Under the pieces are notes generated by a model. It made no database searches and was not told where the DNA came from. It was given only the letters and a program-made list of their open reading frames with translations. This document shows, piece after piece, positions 61,431 to 64,000 of a stretch of 64,000 nt of DNA (positions are counted from its first letter, which is position 1; each line of letters starts with the position of its first letter). A program made the translations under genes and the position numbers. The DNA comes from Burkholderiales bacterium JOSHI_001 (GTDB lineage: Bacteria; Pseudomonadota; Gammaproteobacteria; Burkholderiales; Burkholderiaceae_C), in the NCBI GenBank assembly GCA_000244995.1, contig CM001438.1, forward strand, positions 3,930,090 through 3,994,089, in the 5' to 3' direction.

Positions 61431-64000
<2,570 letters not shown>

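Overview
The window is one strand-alternating, very GC-rich stretch (long G/C runs, wobble positions almost all G or C) of a bacterial chromosome. Gene content points to a betaproteobacterium of the order Burkholderiales, probably of the Rubrivivax/Leptothrix/Ideonella type: a tripartite tricarboxylate (Tct/Bug) transporter family, PEP-CTERM surface proteins, DUF802/DUF3348/DUF2894 genes, a sphaeroides-heme-protein (SHP) cytochrome pair, benzoyl-CoA and feruloyl-CoA entry enzymes, and a tandem glycine riboswitch before gcvTHP. This placement is inference from family distribution, not from a search. No tRNA, rRNA, CRISPR array, insertion sequence or prophage was seen; nearly all DNA is coding and operons are tightly packed with many 4-bp ATGA overlaps.

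Layout. 0.1-2.1 kb: tctB-tctA transporter membrane genes (no tctC beside them). 2.2-6.2 kb: an orphan GspE/PilB-type ATPase, then a compact operon of TatD nuclease, hypoxanthine-DNA glycosylase and a spermidine-synthase-like protein. 6.3-11 kb: a cytochrome P460 lipoprotein, an HtrA-like protease, and a MoxR-DUF58-VWA set. 11-14 kb: a Ser/Thr protein kinase translationally coupled to an OmpA-domain lipoprotein. 14.2-15.3 kb: a PEP-CTERM protein.

15.3-25.3 kb is an aromatic-acid block: a promoter bracketed by an inverted operator, benzoate-CoA ligase, an alpha/beta hydrolase, a five-gene branched-chain-type ABC importer, and feruloyl-CoA synthase. 25.3-29.2 kb holds SHP and diheme cytochromes divergent from a PepSY/response-regulator/sensor-kinase operon. 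29.3-31.6 kb: an outer-membrane protein and a tannase/feruloyl-esterase-family enzyme. 31.6-35 kb: an orphan AceE-type 2-oxoacid dehydrogenase divergent from an Lrp regulator. 35-37.6 kb: an AtuA pair and a Bug-type receptor.

37.6-50.7 kb is one long minus-strand run: guaB, an MFS transporter, guaA, a J-domain protein, tadA, an LD-carboxypeptidase, a beta-lactamase-like hydrolase, then DUF3348-DUF802-OmpA-DUF2894. The last four look like a MotA/MotB or ZorA/ZorB-like envelope motor with two uncharacterised partners; I regard it as the best candidate for an undescribed system here. 50.8-52.7 kb: a DUF4124 protein, RnfH, RatA and SmpB. 52.9-53.9 kb: a second PEP-CTERM-like protein built from a duplicated domain.

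53.9-59.5 kb: a minus-strand operon of CoA-binding protein, MetY, an unusual four-helix/TIR-like/TM2 membrane protein, acyl-CoA synthetase and enoyl-CoA hydratase. 59.5-64 kb: glycine riboswitch and gcvT-gcvH-gcvP, the last cut by the window edge. The only gap above 300 bp lacking a gene or RNA is 15255-15630, which is regulatory.
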